46,954 nt of DNA from Telmatospirillum siberiense (GTDB lineage Bacteria > Pseudomonadota > Alphaproteobacteria > Rhodospirillales > Magnetospirillaceae), in assembly GCF_002845745.1 (NCBI RefSeq), contig NZ_PIUM01000043.1, positions 1-46,954 on the forward strand, given 5' to 3'. Positions 17,998-26,850 of the stretch are shown here, in pieces; the first letter of the stretch is position 1; every line of letters begins with the position of its first letter. Under the pieces are notes generated by a model. It made no database searches, was not told the DNA's origin, and worked only from the letters and a program-made list of their open reading frames with translations. Position numbers and translations under genes: made by a program.

Positions 17998-19533
17998 ATG
18001 CCGATGACTTTTTCCTTTCTCCCATCCCGTTGGCGTCCGGCGGCGATCGCCGGTCTTGCCGCCTTGTTCCTCGGCTCCGGCGCCGCCACGGCGGCAACCA
18101 CCCTGCGCATCGGCCTTCAGGACGATGCCGACGCCCTCGATCCCCATCTGTCGAGGAGTTATGTCGGACGGATCGTTTTCGCTTCGCTGTGCGACAAGCT
18201 GGTCGATGTCGACGCCTCGCTGAAATTCGTTCCCCAGCTGGCCACCGAATGGAACTGGGGCAACAACGGCAAGACGCTGACCATGAAGCTGCGTCCCGGT
18301 GTCAAATTCCATGATGGGACGAGCTTCGACGCGGCGGCGGTGAAGGCCAATATCGAACGCGCCAAGACCCTGCCGGAATCGGTGCGCAAGAACGAGTTGT
18401 CCATGGTCGACAAGGTGACGGTGGAGGGGCCGTTGACCGTCGTCTTCGAACTGAAGCAGCCCGACGTCACTCTGCTTGCCCAATTGTCGGACCGCGCCGG
18501 CATGATGATCTCGCCGGCCGCCGCCGCCAAATCCGATTTCGCCACCCATCCGGTCTGCGCCGGCCCCTACCAGTTCGTCGAACGCGTGCAGCAGGGCCGG
18601 ATCGTCTTGCAGAAATTCGCCGACTACTGGGACAAGGACGCTTACCGGATCGACCGGGTCGAGTTTCTGCCGATCCCCGACACCACGGTACGGCTGGCCA
18701 ATCTGAAATCGGGCGGCCTCGACCTCATCGAGCGTGTGGCCGCCAGCGACATCAGGTCGATCAAGGCCTCGCCCGGCCTGCAACTGGCGACCTCGCCGGG
18801 GCTCGGCTATCAATCGATCGAGATCAATGTCGGCAATGGCGACAAATCCAAGACGGCCTTCGGACAGAACAAGCTGTTGCGGCAGGCCTTCTCGCTGGCC
18901 ATCGACCGCGAGGCGATCAATCAGGCGGTTTTCGACGGCGTCTTCACGCCCGGCAATCAGTCGCTGCCGCCCTCCAATCCCTATTACGCCAAGGATTTCC
19001 CCGTGCAGGGACGGGACATCGAAAGAGCCAGGCAATTGGTGAAGCAAGCGGGCGGCGGGCCGGTCGCCATCGAAATGCTGACCCCCAACAATCCCGTCCT
19101 GATGCAGGTCGCTCAGGTGATCCAGGCGATGGTTGGTGAAGCCGGCTTCGAGGTCAGCCTGAAAGCGACCGAGTTCGCCACCCTGCTCAGCGATACCCAG
19201 AAGGGCAATTTCCAGGCCGCGCTGTTCGCCTGGTCGGGGCGAACCGATCCCGACGGCAACATCGGCCCCTTCATGGCTTGCGGGGCCGGTCTCAACGATC
19301 CGCGTTATTGCAACGCCGATGTCGACAAGGCGCTGGCCAGCGCCCGCGGCACCTCATCGCCCGACGAGCGGAAAGCCTTCTATGCCAAGGCGGCGGCCCA
19401 TTACCTGGAGGATCTGCCGATCCTCTATCTCTATCACGAGACGCGTCTTTTCGCGGTTTCGAAGAAGGTCTCCGGGTTTGCCGCCCATCCTGACGGGCTG
19501 GTCCGCCTGCGCGGCGTTTCCTTGAGCAACTGA
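17998..19533 (+). CDS. Peptide ABC transporter periplasmic binding protein (SBP family 5)
   Basis: A 511-aa extracytoplasmic solute-binding protein. The signal peptide covers about residues 1-33 (a hydrophobic core, then GAATAA). The family 5 fold follows, with LRIGLQDDADALDPH at the mature N-terminus and LRPGVKFHDGTSFDAAAVKANIER near residue 100, the PROSITE-like SBP5 signature. It captures a peptide-type ligand in the periplasm for the DppBCDF-like transporter. No lipobox cysteine is seen. The start is ambiguous: ATG at 17998 or 18004, with GAGGA and AAGGA upstream. The neighbouring gamma-glutamyltransferase suggests gamma-glutamyl peptides as ligand, by inference. Confidence 0.9.
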   Translation: MPMTFSFLPSRWRPAAIAGLAALFLGSGAATAATTLRIGLQDDADALDPHLSRSYVGRIVFASLCDKLVDVDASLKFVPQLATEWNWGNNGKTLTMKLRPGVKFHDGTSFDAAAVKANIERAKTLPESVRKNELSMVDKVTVEGPLTVVFELKQPDVTLLAQLSDRAGMMISPAAAAKSDFATHPVCAGPYQFVERVQQGRIVLQKFADYWDKDAYRIDRVEFLPIPDTTVRLANLKSGGLDLIERVAASDIRSIKASPGLQLATSPGLGYQSIEINVGNGDKSKTAFGQNKLLRQAFSLAIDREAINQAVFDGVFTPGNQSLPPSNPYYAKDFPVQGRDIERARQLVKQAGGGPVAIEMLTPNNPVLMQVAQVIQAMVGEAGFEVSLKATEFATLLSDTQKGNFQAALFAWSGRTDPDGNIGPFMACGAGLNDPRYCNADVDKALASARGTSSPDERKAFYAKAAAHYLEDLPILYLYHETRLFAVSKKVSGFAAHPDGLVRLRGVSLSN

Positions 19534-19562
19534 GAAATGGCCATCGTCGCCGAGGCGCCATC

Positions 19563-20510
19563 ATGCTGAGCTTCGTTCTCCGCCGTCTTGCCGTGATGGC
19601 GCCGACCCTTGTCCTGGTCTCGATGCTGGTCTTCTCGTTGCAGAAGCTGCTGCCGGGCGATCCGGTGCTGGCGATGGCCGGCGAGGACAGGGATCCCGCC
19701 GTCATCGCCCAATTGCGTGAGCGGTACGGCTTCAATGATCCGGTGCCCGTCCAGTATCTGCATTGGGCGCGGCAGGTGGCTCATGGCGATCTCGGCATGT
19801 CCCTGCGCACCCACCAGACCGTCGCGGCACTGCTGGCCGAGAAGCTGCCACCCACCATCGAACTGGCCATATTGTCCCTGCTGGTCGCCCTGGTCGTCGG
19901 CATTCCCGCCGGTATCGCGTCGGCGGTGCGCAAGGGGACGATGACCGACCATGTGGCCAATGTCGTCGCCCTCTCGGGTCTGTCGATTCCGCATTTCTGG
20001 TTGGGAATTCTGCTGATTTTGCTGTTTTCTGTGACCCTTCGCTGGCTGCCGGCCGTCGGCTACGTGCCTTTCGCGGGCGATCCCGCCGGCAATCTGATCG
20101 CCATGATCATGCCGGCCGTGGTGGTCGGCGGCGGCTTGGCGGCGGTTCTCATGCGTCATACCCGCAGCGCCATGCTGGGTGTGCTGAACAGCGATTACGT
20201 TCGTACGGCCCGCGCCAAGGGCTTGCTGTTCCGCGCGGTGATTCTGCGTCACGCCTTCCGCAACGCGCTGTTTCCCATCGTCACCATGAGCACCCTGCTG
20301 TTCGGCGAACTGCTGGGGGGCGCCGTGCTGACCGAGCAGGTGTTCACCATTCCCGGATTCGGCAAGCTGATGGTCGATGCGGTGTTCAACCGCGATTACG
20401 CGGTGGTCCAGGGCGTGGTCCTCTGCGTGGCCGCCGCCTTCCTGCTGCTCAATCTGGCCGCCGACGTGGTCTATATGCTGATCAATCCCCGTCTCAGGAG
20501 GCCGCGATGA
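19563..20510 (+). CDS. Peptide ABC transporter permease (DppB-like)
   Basis: A 315-aa inner-membrane permease with about six helices; the first is MLSFVLRRLAVMAPTLVLVS, typical of the DppB/GsiC group. The EAA-type cytoplasmic loop that docks on the ATPases is visible in the DYVRTARAKGL segment followed by FRNALFPIVT. The large periplasmic segment after helix 1 includes LLPGDPVLAMAG and LRERYGF. A GAGG ribosome site precedes the ATG. Its stop overlaps the start of the next permease by 4 bases. Confidence 0.92.
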   Translation: MLSFVLRRLAVMAPTLVLVSMLVFSLQKLLPGDPVLAMAGEDRDPAVIAQLRERYGFNDPVPVQYLHWARQVAHGDLGMSLRTHQTVAALLAEKLPPTIELAILSLLVALVVGIPAGIASAVRKGTMTDHVANVVALSGLSIPHFWLGILLILLFSVTLRWLPAVGYVPFAGDPAGNLIAMIMPAVVVGGGLAAVLMRHTRSAMLGVLNSDYVRTARAKGLLFRAVILRHAFRNALFPIVTMSTLLFGELLGGAVLTEQVFTIPGFGKLMVDAVFNRDYAVVQGVVLCVAAAFLLLNLAADVVYMLINPRLRRPR

Positions 20511-21337
20511 AAAGTCGCCGGCTGGGTAAGTTCCTGCGCCATCACAGCGCGGTTGCCGGGTTGGCCGTCGTCGCCTTCTTCGTCGCCGTCGCCATCCTGG
20601 CTCCGCTGATAATGCCGGACGATCCGCTGAAGACGAATTTCCTGGCGGTTCGCAAGGCGCCGTCAATGGCCCATTGGCTGGGCACCGACGAACTCGGGCG
20701 GGACATCCTGTCGCGGATGATGTTGGGGGCGCGGGCCTCCCTGCTGGCCGGCGGCATTTCGGTCGTCATCGCCATGGCGGTCGGCGTGCCGCTGGGACTG
20801 ATCGCCGGTTATTTCGGCAAGGCGACCGATATGGTGATCTCCCGCCTGACCGAAGCCATGCTGTCTTGTCCCTTTCTCATCCTGGCCATCACCCTGGGCG
20901 CCTTCCTGGGGCCCAGCCTCGGCAATGCGATGATCGCCATCGCCTTGTCGGCGGCGCCGATCTTCATCCGGCTGACCCGGGGCGAGGTGATGTCGGTGAG
21001 CCGCGAGGATTATGTGGACGGCGCCCGGGCCATCGGATTGCCGCACCGTTGGATCATCATCCGTTACGTTTTGCCCAACATCCTCTCGCCGCTCCTGGTG
21101 CAGGCCACCCTGACCGTGGCCACGGCGATCATCGCCGAGGCCAGCCTGTCCTTTCTGGGCCTGGGCCAGCAGCCTCCGGCTCCGTCCTGGGGCGCCATGT
21201 TGAATGTCGCCAAGAATTTTCTCGAACAGGCGCCCTGGATGTCGGTTTCACCGGGCATCGCGATCTTTCTTGTCGTCCTGGGGCTCAATCTGCTAGGCGA
21301 CGGTCTCAGGGATGCCCTTGATCCAAGGGGCGATTGA
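20507..21337 (+). CDS. Peptide ABC transporter permease (DppC-like)
   Basis: A 276-aa inner-membrane permease of the DppC/GsiD group. It has an N-terminal helix (FLRHHSAVAGLAVVAFFVAV), the family GTDELGRDILSRMMLGARASL motif near residue 66, and the EAA loop DYVDGARAIGLPHRWII. The start is fixed by the ATGA overlap with the upstream permease; the longer open frame upstream is the antecedent gene read in another frame. It forms the transmembrane pore with the DppB-like protein. Confidence 0.92.
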   Translation: MKSRRLGKFLRHHSAVAGLAVVAFFVAVAILAPLIMPDDPLKTNFLAVRKAPSMAHWLGTDELGRDILSRMMLGARASLLAGGISVVIAMAVGVPLGLIAGYFGKATDMVISRLTEAMLSCPFLILAITLGAFLGPSLGNAMIAIALSAAPIFIRLTRGEVMSVSREDYVDGARAIGLPHRWIIIRYVLPNILSPLLVQATLTVATAIIAEASLSFLGLGQQPPAPSWGAMLNVAKNFLEQAPWMSVSPGIAIFLVVLGLNLLGDGLRDALDPRGD

Positions 21338-21367
21338 AACCAAGTCCCAATCCCTTTCGTCCGTGTC

Positions 21368-22990
21368 ATGAAGGAGTCCGTCTTGAAGGCCGCATCGCTC
21401 GACTATCTCGTCTCCTATCCTTCCGCCCGCTCGGCGGTGATGGGGCGGAACATGGTTGCCACCTCGCAGCCCCTGGCCGCCCAGGCCGGCCTGAGCATGT
21501 TGCAGAAAGGGGGCAACGCGGTGGATGCGGCGCTGGCCACCGCCATGACCCTGACGGTGGTGGAACCCACGGGATGCGGGTTGGGCAGCGACGCCTTCGC
21601 CATCGTCTGGGATGGAAAGCGACTGCATGGATTGAACGCTTCCGGCCGTTCTCCCTCGGCCTGGACGGCGGAACGTTTCGCCGGCCTTTCGACCATGCCG
21701 CAGCGGGGCTGGGATGCGGTGACGACGCCGGGCGTCGTTTCCGGCTGGATCGCGCTGCATGAGCGTTTCGGTTCGCTGCCGCTCGAGGTCATCGCGGCGC
21801 CGGCCATCGGTTACGCCCGCCATGGCTATCCGGTCAGTCCGATCATCGCCACCCTGTGGGCGCGGGGCGCCGCCGTTCTGGGCGAACAGCCCGGTTTCGC
21901 CGAGACTTTTCTGCCCGGCGGGCGGGCGCCCAAGGCGGGCGAGCTGTTCCGCTCGGAAGGGCATGCCCATACCTTGGAGCGCATCGTCGAGACCCGTGGC
22001 GAGGCATTCTACCGGGGTGACGTCGCCGAGAGGATCGTCGCTTTCGCCAAGGCGGGCGGCGGTGCGCTCAGCCTCGACGATCTGGGCAGTCACCAGGCCG
22101 ACTGGGTCGAGGTGATGCGCCAGGATTTCGCCGGCGGCGCCGTGCATGAACTGCCGCCGAACGGGCAGGGCATCGCCACGCTGATCGGGCTTGGGCTTCT
22201 CAAGGCGGCCGGTATCGGCAAGGCGCCGGTGGACGATATCGAAACCCTCCATGCGGCGATCGAGGCGACCAAGATCGCCCTGGCCGACACCCGCCATTAC
22301 GTCACCGATCCCGCCGCCATGGCCCTCGACCCCGGCCTGCTGCTCGATCCCGCCTATCTGGCCGAGCGCGCCCGCCTCATCGATCCGGCGCGCGCGGGCG
22401 ATCCCGGCCACGGCCAGCCGCGTCCCGGCGGCACCGTCTATATGGCCGCCGCCGACGCCAACGGCATGATGGTGTCTTTCATCCAGTCGAACTATATGGG
22501 GTTCGGTTCCGGCGTGGTGGTGCCGGGGGTGGGCGTCAGCCTGCAGAACCGCGGCGCGGATTTCATGTTGACGCCGGGACACGCCAACCAGGTGGCGCCT
22601 CGCAAGCGGACGTTCCACACCATCATCCCGGGTTTCGCCACCAATGCCGACGGTTCGCCCCTGATGTCGTTCGGCGTCATGGGCGGCCCGATCCAGGCGC
22701 AGGGCCATTTGCAGATGGCTCTGCGCATCATGGCCTATGGCCAGAATCCGCAGGCCGCCGCCGACGCGCCGCGCTGGCGCGTGCTGGCCGGACGGAAGAT
22801 CGCCGTCGAGGACAGCATGGATCCGTCGCTGATCGAAGGCCTGCGGGCTCGTGGCCATGATGTGGTGGTGGAGGCTCCCGATACCTCCTTCGCTTTCGGC
22901 GGGGCCCAGATTGTGCTGCGCGATGGCGAGTCCGGCCATTACGTCGCTGGTTCCGATCCCCGCAAGGATGGTCAGGCGGTGGCTTTTTGA
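21368..22990 (+). CDS. Gamma-glutamyltransferase family protein
   Basis: A 540-aa Ntn-hydrolase related to gamma-glutamyltranspeptidase (YwrD-like length). These enzymes self-cleave before a threonine, which becomes the nucleophile that hydrolyses or transfers the gamma-glutamyl group of glutathione and similar peptides. Here the nucleophile is probably Thr356 in GGTVYMAAADANG; most family members have TTH at this place. MLQKGGNAVDAALA (about 45-58) and the late glycine-rich segment FGVMGGPIQAQGH agree with the family. No signal peptide is seen, so it probably acts in the cytoplasm on imported peptide. The annotated ATG has no ribosome site upstream; AAGGAG (21371-21376) lies inside the frame and precedes a TTG at 21383, which may be the true start. 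It is last in the ABC operon, 30 bases after the permease. Confidence 0.85.
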   Translation: MKESVLKAASLDYLVSYPSARSAVMGRNMVATSQPLAAQAGLSMLQKGGNAVDAALATAMTLTVVEPTGCGLGSDAFAIVWDGKRLHGLNASGRSPSAWTAERFAGLSTMPQRGWDAVTTPGVVSGWIALHERFGSLPLEVIAAPAIGYARHGYPVSPIIATLWARGAAVLGEQPGFAETFLPGGRAPKAGELFRSEGHAHTLERIVETRGEAFYRGDVAERIVAFAKAGGGALSLDDLGSHQADWVEVMRQDFAGGAVHELPPNGQGIATLIGLGLLKAAGIGKAPVDDIETLHAAIEATKIALADTRHYVTDPAAMALDPGLLLDPAYLAERARLIDPARAGDPGHGQPRPGGTVYMAAADANGMMVSFIQSNYMGFGSGVVVPGVGVSLQNRGADFMLTPGHANQVAPRKRTFHTIIPGFATNADGSPLMSFGVMGGPIQAQGHLQMALRIMAYGQNPQAAADAPRWRVLAGRKIAVEDSMDPSLIEGLRARGHDVVVEAPDTSFAFGGAQIVLRDGESGHYVAGSDPRKDGQAVAF

Positions 22991-23907
22991 GGACGCCAAA
23001 GCCCCGTCCGCGCGGTGGACGGGGCCTGTTCGATGAAGCTCCAGCAGAGCGGCACGGCGGCCGGGCGGCGCCATCCCCGTGCGACATGGAAGCGCCAGAG
23101 ACGTTCCGCGCCCGGAAACTCGCCTCCGGCGGCGGCGCTCCAGTCTATTTCCGCCTCGCCCTGCAGATGCAGCAGGTCGCCCTGCTCGAAATCCAGGAAA
23201 AGCAAGGCCGTCCGGGGCTCTCCGAGAAGATTGCCGAGCGTGTTGAAATAGCGGTTGCCCCGGAAATCGGGAATGGTCAGGACGTCGCCGGCGATGCGCA
23301 CGAAGCCGGGACGTCCGCCGCGATGGGAAATGTCGGCGCCGCCATTGTCCTCCAGCCTGTTCCTCGACCGGCTGGCGACGAAAAAGGTGTCGGCTTGGGA
23401 GATCAGGATTTGCGCCCGCGCGTCGAGCGAGGCCAGCCGGTCCGTCTCGCCGGCGGGACGCGCCAGCGCAACGACGGAACGCTGTTGGATATATTTCGGA
23501 CAGTTGCCGAAGCTTTGATGCACGGCGACGGTCAGGGCTCGTTCATCGCGCGCCGATACCCGTCCATTGGCCCGGTTGCGTCTGCGTGTCGCGAAATCGA
23601 TGCCGAGGATACCGATATCCAGGCCGGACGTGATGGCCGCCACGGTGGGATCGCCGGGTTCTGGCGGCAACTCGATGCGCAGGGTGGCTGCGTCGGGTGA
23701 CTGAATGAAGCCGGGATCCCCGGTCAGCATCGTCGCGGCGGGCCAACCGTCGGTGGCGACGATGCCGACCGGTAGATAGCGGAGTCCGGCGAAGAAGTCG
23801 CGATGCTGTTCCGGCATGCGCTCGCGGATGGCCGCACCCGCCGGCCCGCCGCCAGCCTGCCGCTGGGCGGTCAACTCGTCGGCGTGGAAGGGGAGAAAGC
23901 CGCTCAT
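22972..23907 (-). CDS. Pyridoxamine 5'-phosphate oxidase-like FMN-binding protein
   Basis: A 311-aa protein of the PNPOx-like split-barrel group. RYLPVGIVATDGWPAATMLTG near residue 45 and a later GFVRIAGDVLTIPDFRGNRYFNTLGNLL segment (FMN-binding split barrel) are typical of the stand-alone oxidases also found fused to ferredoxin reductases. It probably binds FMN or a related flavin; the substrate is unknown. The start is the ATG at 23905-23907, 7 bases after the GST gene, so the two are co-transcribed. Its last 19 bases overlap the convergent gamma-glutamyltransferase gene, and that gene's terminator hairpin lies inside its coding sequence. Confidence 0.8.
   Translation of the reverse strand: MSGFLPFHADELTAQRQAGGGPAGAAIRERMPEQHRDFFAGLRYLPVGIVATDGWPAATMLTGDPGFIQSPDAATLRIELPPEPGDPTVAAITSGLDIGILGIDFATRRRNRANGRVSARDERALTVAVHQSFGNCPKYIQQRSVVALARPAGETDRLASLDARAQILISQADTFFVASRSRNRLEDNGGADISHRGGRPGFVRIAGDVLTIPDFRGNRYFNTLGNLLGEPRTALLFLDFEQGDLLHLQGEAEIDWSAAAGGEFPGAERLWRFHVARGWRRPAAVPLCWSFIEQAPSTARTGLWRPQKATA
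23001..23025 (+). terminator. Terminator hairpin of the ABC/GGT operon
   Basis: A 9-bp GC-rich stem (GCCCCGTCC, 23001-23009, with 23017-23025) and 7-base loop lie 10 bases past the gamma-glutamyltransferase stop. The hairpin lies within the C-terminal codons of the opposing PNPOx-like gene. Confidence 0.6.
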
Positions 23908-23914
23908 CGGCGCC

Positions 23915-24541
23915 TCACCCGGCCCGAGGAAGCGGTGAGGCGGGCATGGCGCGGAATTTCGGCAATGCCTCGATACGGTGCAGCCATTCGCCGACGGCGG
24001 GGTAGGGCGCGAGGGAGATACCACCCTCCGGGGCATGGGCGACATAGGCATAACAGGCGAGATCGGCGATGGTCGGATGATCCGTCGCCAGATAGCGCCG
24101 CCCGGCCAGGTGCGCTTCCATGAAGGCGAGCAGCGTCGCTGCGATCCCGGCTGCACGGATCGCGTCGCCGTCCAGGGACCACAGTGCGACGATCCGGGCG
24201 GCCGCCGGACCATATCGCAGTTCGCCCGCGGCGATCGACAGCCAGCGCTGGACATGGGCGGCCGCGACCGGATCCTCGGGCAGCCAAGGGCTTCCCGGAG
24301 CGTAGCGCTTGGCCAGATAGACCAGGATCGCATTGCTGTCGGCCAGCACGAGACCGCCGTCTTCCAGCACCGGAATCTGTCCCAACGGATTAAGCCGGCG
24401 GAAGGCCGGGCCTTGCCGGACCTCGTCGGGGGCCGGAATCAGCCGATAGGGCAGATCCAGCATCGCCAGCAGCAATTCAACCCGATGGGTGTGTCCCGAC
24501 AACGGCAGGCCATGCAGAACAATGATGGGATCTGAGGTCAT
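23915..24541 (-). CDS. Glutathione S-transferase
   Basis: A 208-aa cytoplasmic GST. The N-terminal thioredoxin-like domain spans residues 1-80 with PLSGHTHRVELLLAML (active-site region), NPLGQIPVLED (cis-Pro loop) and LADSNAILVYLA (glutathione gamma-glutamyl contact). An all-helical C-terminal domain follows with the hydrophobic staple region PTIADLACYAYV. It conjugates glutathione to electrophiles or reduces peroxides; the exact substrate is unknown. The start at 24539-24541 fits homologues; 29 open codons upstream lie in the promoter. It is first in a two-gene operon with the PNPOx-like gene and divergent from a LysR regulator that probably controls it. Confidence 0.9.
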   Translation of the reverse strand: MTSDPIIVLHGLPLSGHTHRVELLLAMLDLPYRLIPAPDEVRQGPAFRRLNPLGQIPVLEDGGLVLADSNAILVYLAKRYAPGSPWLPEDPVAAAHVQRWLSIAAGELRYGPAAARIVALWSLDGDAIRAAGIAATLLAFMEAHLAGRRYLATDHPTIADLACYAYVAHAPEGGISLAPYPAVGEWLHRIEALPKFRAMPASPLPRAG

Positions 24542-24629
24542 GATGTCGTCCTTGACTGGATGCGTGATAACCGGGCACAAGATAATTCTTGCAAAAAATT
24601 TAGAAAATTGGCCGAATTTGAAATTCATA

Positions 24630-24646
24630 ATTCCACTTATGGGAAT
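24630..24646. promoter_or_regulatory. Candidate operator between GST and LysR genes
   Basis: ATTCC (24630-24634) and GGAAT (24642-24646) form a dyad with 7 bases between, ending 5 bases before the LysR ATG, in an AT-rich 110-bp divergent promoter region. Its position would suit autorepression by the LysR protein. Confidence 0.4.
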
Positions 24647-24651
24647 AATTT

Positions 24652-25572
24652 ATGGATCGTCTCGACGAACTGGAGGTGCTGATCGCCATCATCGATGAAG
24701 GCAGCCTGATCGGTGCCGCCCGTCGGTTGCGTCGTTCGCCGCCGGCGGTAACGCGGACGCTGGCCATGCTGGAGGACCGCGTCGGCGAGCGTTTGGTGGA
24801 GCGGACGACGCGGAAGCTTTCGGCGACTGAGCGTGGGTTCCGGCTGGCGGAACGGGCGCGGACCATGCTCACCGAATACGAGGCCATGATGACCGAGGGT
24901 GGCTTTGGCCCATTGTGCGGTCTCTTGCGGGTGACGGCGCCGGTGCAGTTCGGACGCCGGCATGTCGCCCCGCTGGTTTCAAGCTTTCTCGACGCCTTCC
25001 CCGATATGCAGGTCGAACTGGTGTTGAACGACCGCAATCTCGATCTCATCGAGGAGGGGCTCGATGTGGCGGTGCGCATCGGGCATCTCGACGATTCGAC
25101 CTTGCTGGTCCGACGCGTCGGCGAGGTCAGGCGGGTTCTGGTGGCCAGTCCCGACTATCTGGCCCGTCATGGTGCGCCGCAGACGCCGGAGGATCTTTCC
25201 CGTCATGCGACCATTTTCGGAACGCTGCGCTCGGGTTCCCTCGAATGGCGTTTCGAGGTCGGAGGGCGGACGACGGTGGTGCGCCTGAGGCCTCGGCTGC
25301 TGGTCAATGAAATCGAGGCGCAGCTTATCGCCGCGCGAGCGGGAAGGGGGATTGCCCGGTTGCTGTCCTACCAGGTCGCCGACGACGTGGCGACGGGCTC
25401 CCTGGTTCGCCTGCTGCCGGCGTTCGAACCCCCTCCCTGGCCGGTGCAACTCGTCGTCCGCGGCGGTCGTCACATGGCGCCGAAGATCCGGGCCTTTCTC
25501 GACCATGCGGGTGACGCTTTGCGCAAACTGCCGGTTATCCATGGGCCGGCGGAGGAGGTTTCCGATCGGTAA
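24652..25572 (+). CDS. LysR-family transcriptional regulator
   Basis: A 306-aa LysR-type regulator. Residues 1-60 form the winged helix-turn-helix (LDELEVLIAIIDEGSLIGAA, then RLRRSPPAVTRTLAMLEDRVG). The co-inducer-binding domain follows from about residue 88, with GLLRVTAPVQFGRRHVAPLV and LDVAVRIGHLDDSTL typical of the large CrgA-type subgroup. It is divergently transcribed from the GST/PNPOx-like operon with a 110-bp shared promoter region, the standard arrangement for a LysR activator of its neighbour. The inducer is unknown. Confidence 0.88.
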   Translation: MDRLDELEVLIAIIDEGSLIGAARRLRRSPPAVTRTLAMLEDRVGERLVERTTRKLSATERGFRLAERARTMLTEYEAMMTEGGFGPLCGLLRVTAPVQFGRRHVAPLVSSFLDAFPDMQVELVLNDRNLDLIEEGLDVAVRIGHLDDSTLLVRRVGEVRRVLVASPDYLARHGAPQTPEDLSRHATIFGTLRSGSLEWRFEVGGRTTVVRLRPRLLVNEIEAQLIAARAGRGIARLLSYQVADDVATGSLVRLLPAFEPPPWPVQLVVRGGRHMAPKIRAFLDHAGDALRKLPVIHGPAEEVSDR

Positions 25573-25697
25573 TGTTCTTCCGGTCCCTTCCTTAATATTA
25601 CGCCAGCCGTCGCCATGTCCCGGCGGCGCTTCGCGTCTTCATCGATTTTATCAAGGGACCGGCAAAGGCAGGGGAATAACGTCCCCCGCCCCCGTCT

Positions 25698-26612
25698 TCA
25701 ACCGTTGGCGAGCCAGTCTTCGACCAGTCGCCGGGCGATGGAATCCGGGTTCGGCAGGCTGCGCCCGCTTTCGGCCAAACGCCGGAGATCGGCGCGGGTG
25801 AACCACTCCGCCGTTTCAAGTTCGGTGGTATCGATGCGTAGGGGAATGACCGCATCGGTCTCGGCGGTGTAGCCCAGCATCAGGGAACTGGGGAACGGCC
25901 AGGGTTGCGAGGAATGATAGCGCAGCCGCGAGACGGGGACGCCGACTTCCTCCATGACCTCGCGGGCGACGGCTTCCTCAAGGCTTTCCCCGGGCTCGAC
26001 GAATCCGGCGAGCGTGGAGAACATGCCCGGCCGCCAGCGTGCCTGCCGGCCGAGAATGCAGTGGTCGCCGGCCGAAACGAGAACGATCACCGCCGGATCG
26101 GTCCGAGGATAATGTTCGGCATCGCAATCGGCGTTGGTGCATCGGCGCGTATGCCCCCCATGGGTGCTGACCGTCGGGGCGCCGCAACGTCCGCAGAACC
26201 CGTGTGTGCGGTGCCAATGCACCATTCCCCGGGCATAGGCGAGCAGGGCGCCGTCGCTCTGCGGCAACAGGGGGCCGACTTCCCGCAGTTCGGCGAATTC
26301 GCCAAGGGTGTCCAGTTCCGGTAATTCGGCCGGATCGGCGAGGCGGTGCAAATCCAGCGCAAAATGAGCCGCCCCCTGGTCCATCCCCAGGAACAGCGGC
26401 GCCGAGCCCTGTTCGGTGAGCCAGGCGGAGTCCGCATAGGAAAGGCGCGCCGCCCGGACCGTGGTCTGTTCGCGACAGATCAGATTCTGGGTACGCCAGA
26501 TCGGGATCAGGCGTGTCGTAGGATGCTTGAGCCGTTCGGCCAGCCATCCGGCGTCGCCACGCAGTTCCCCCGCCCGATCGAGGGAGCCACCACTATAGAT
26601 ATTGGCTTTCAT
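25698..26612 (-). CDS. nudC: NAD+ diphosphatase
   Basis: A 304-aa Nudix hydrolase that splits NADH/NAD+ to NMN(H) and AMP, and in E. coli also removes NAD caps from RNA. A C4 zinc ribbon is present (Cys140, 143, 158, 163). The Nudix box spans residues 203-225 (GFVEPGESLEEAV, then REVMEEVG). The NudC-specific SQPWPFP motif is at 235-241, which separates it from other Nudix enzymes. The first in-frame codon, six residues upstream, is less likely than the ATG at 26610-26612. It stands alone on the minus strand between the LysR gene and ohr, with an intergenic repeat element upstream. Confidence 0.94.
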   Translation of the reverse strand: MKANIYSGGSLDRAGELRGDAGWLAERLKHPTTRLIPIWRTQNLICREQTTVRAARLSYADSAWLTEQGSAPLFLGMDQGAAHFALDLHRLADPAELPELDTLGEFAELREVGPLLPQSDGALLAYARGMVHWHRTHGFCGRCGAPTVSTHGGHTRRCTNADCDAEHYPRTDPAVIVLVSAGDHCILGRQARWRPGMFSTLAGFVEPGESLEEAVAREVMEEVGVPVSRLRYHSSQPWPFPSSLMLGYTAETDAVIPLRIDTTELETAEWFTRADLRRLAESGRSLPNPDSIARRLVEDWLANG

Positions 26613-26715
26613 CGGCACAGCCTGCCACACGCCGGCCTGCGCGACAAAGAAAAGGACTCTTCCTAAAACGCAAGGCTGGGCGGTGGTTTTAAACCCTTGC
26701 CCGAGGGGGGCGACG

Positions 26716-26820
26716 CCTAAGGACCTGACGCGAAATAATCGCGTCAGGTCCTTAGGTTGTGAATGACGCCTGCGCCTCCGGCTTGGGCGGGCTCAGGCGC
26801 CGCTCGGGCTTAAGGCGCCT
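26716..26820. repeat. Dispersed intergenic repeat, copy B, with long palindrome
   Basis: A perfect 18-bp inverted repeat (26716-26733 with 26739-26756, loop AATAA) is followed by ATGACGC (26763-26769), GCGGGCTCAGG (26787-26797) and a second hairpin (AGGCGCC, 26795-26801, with 26814-26820). The order and spacing match copy A at 224-299. It lies downstream of ohr on the minus strand and may end that transcript. Confidence 0.65.
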
Positions 26821-26850
26821 CTCTTCCCCTCGGGGTTGGCAACACTCCGA

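Noticed and set aside
22972-24333. 453-residue version of the PNPOx-like protein
   Set aside because: The first 142 residues are an out-of-frame shadow of the GST gene; the real protein starts at 23907.
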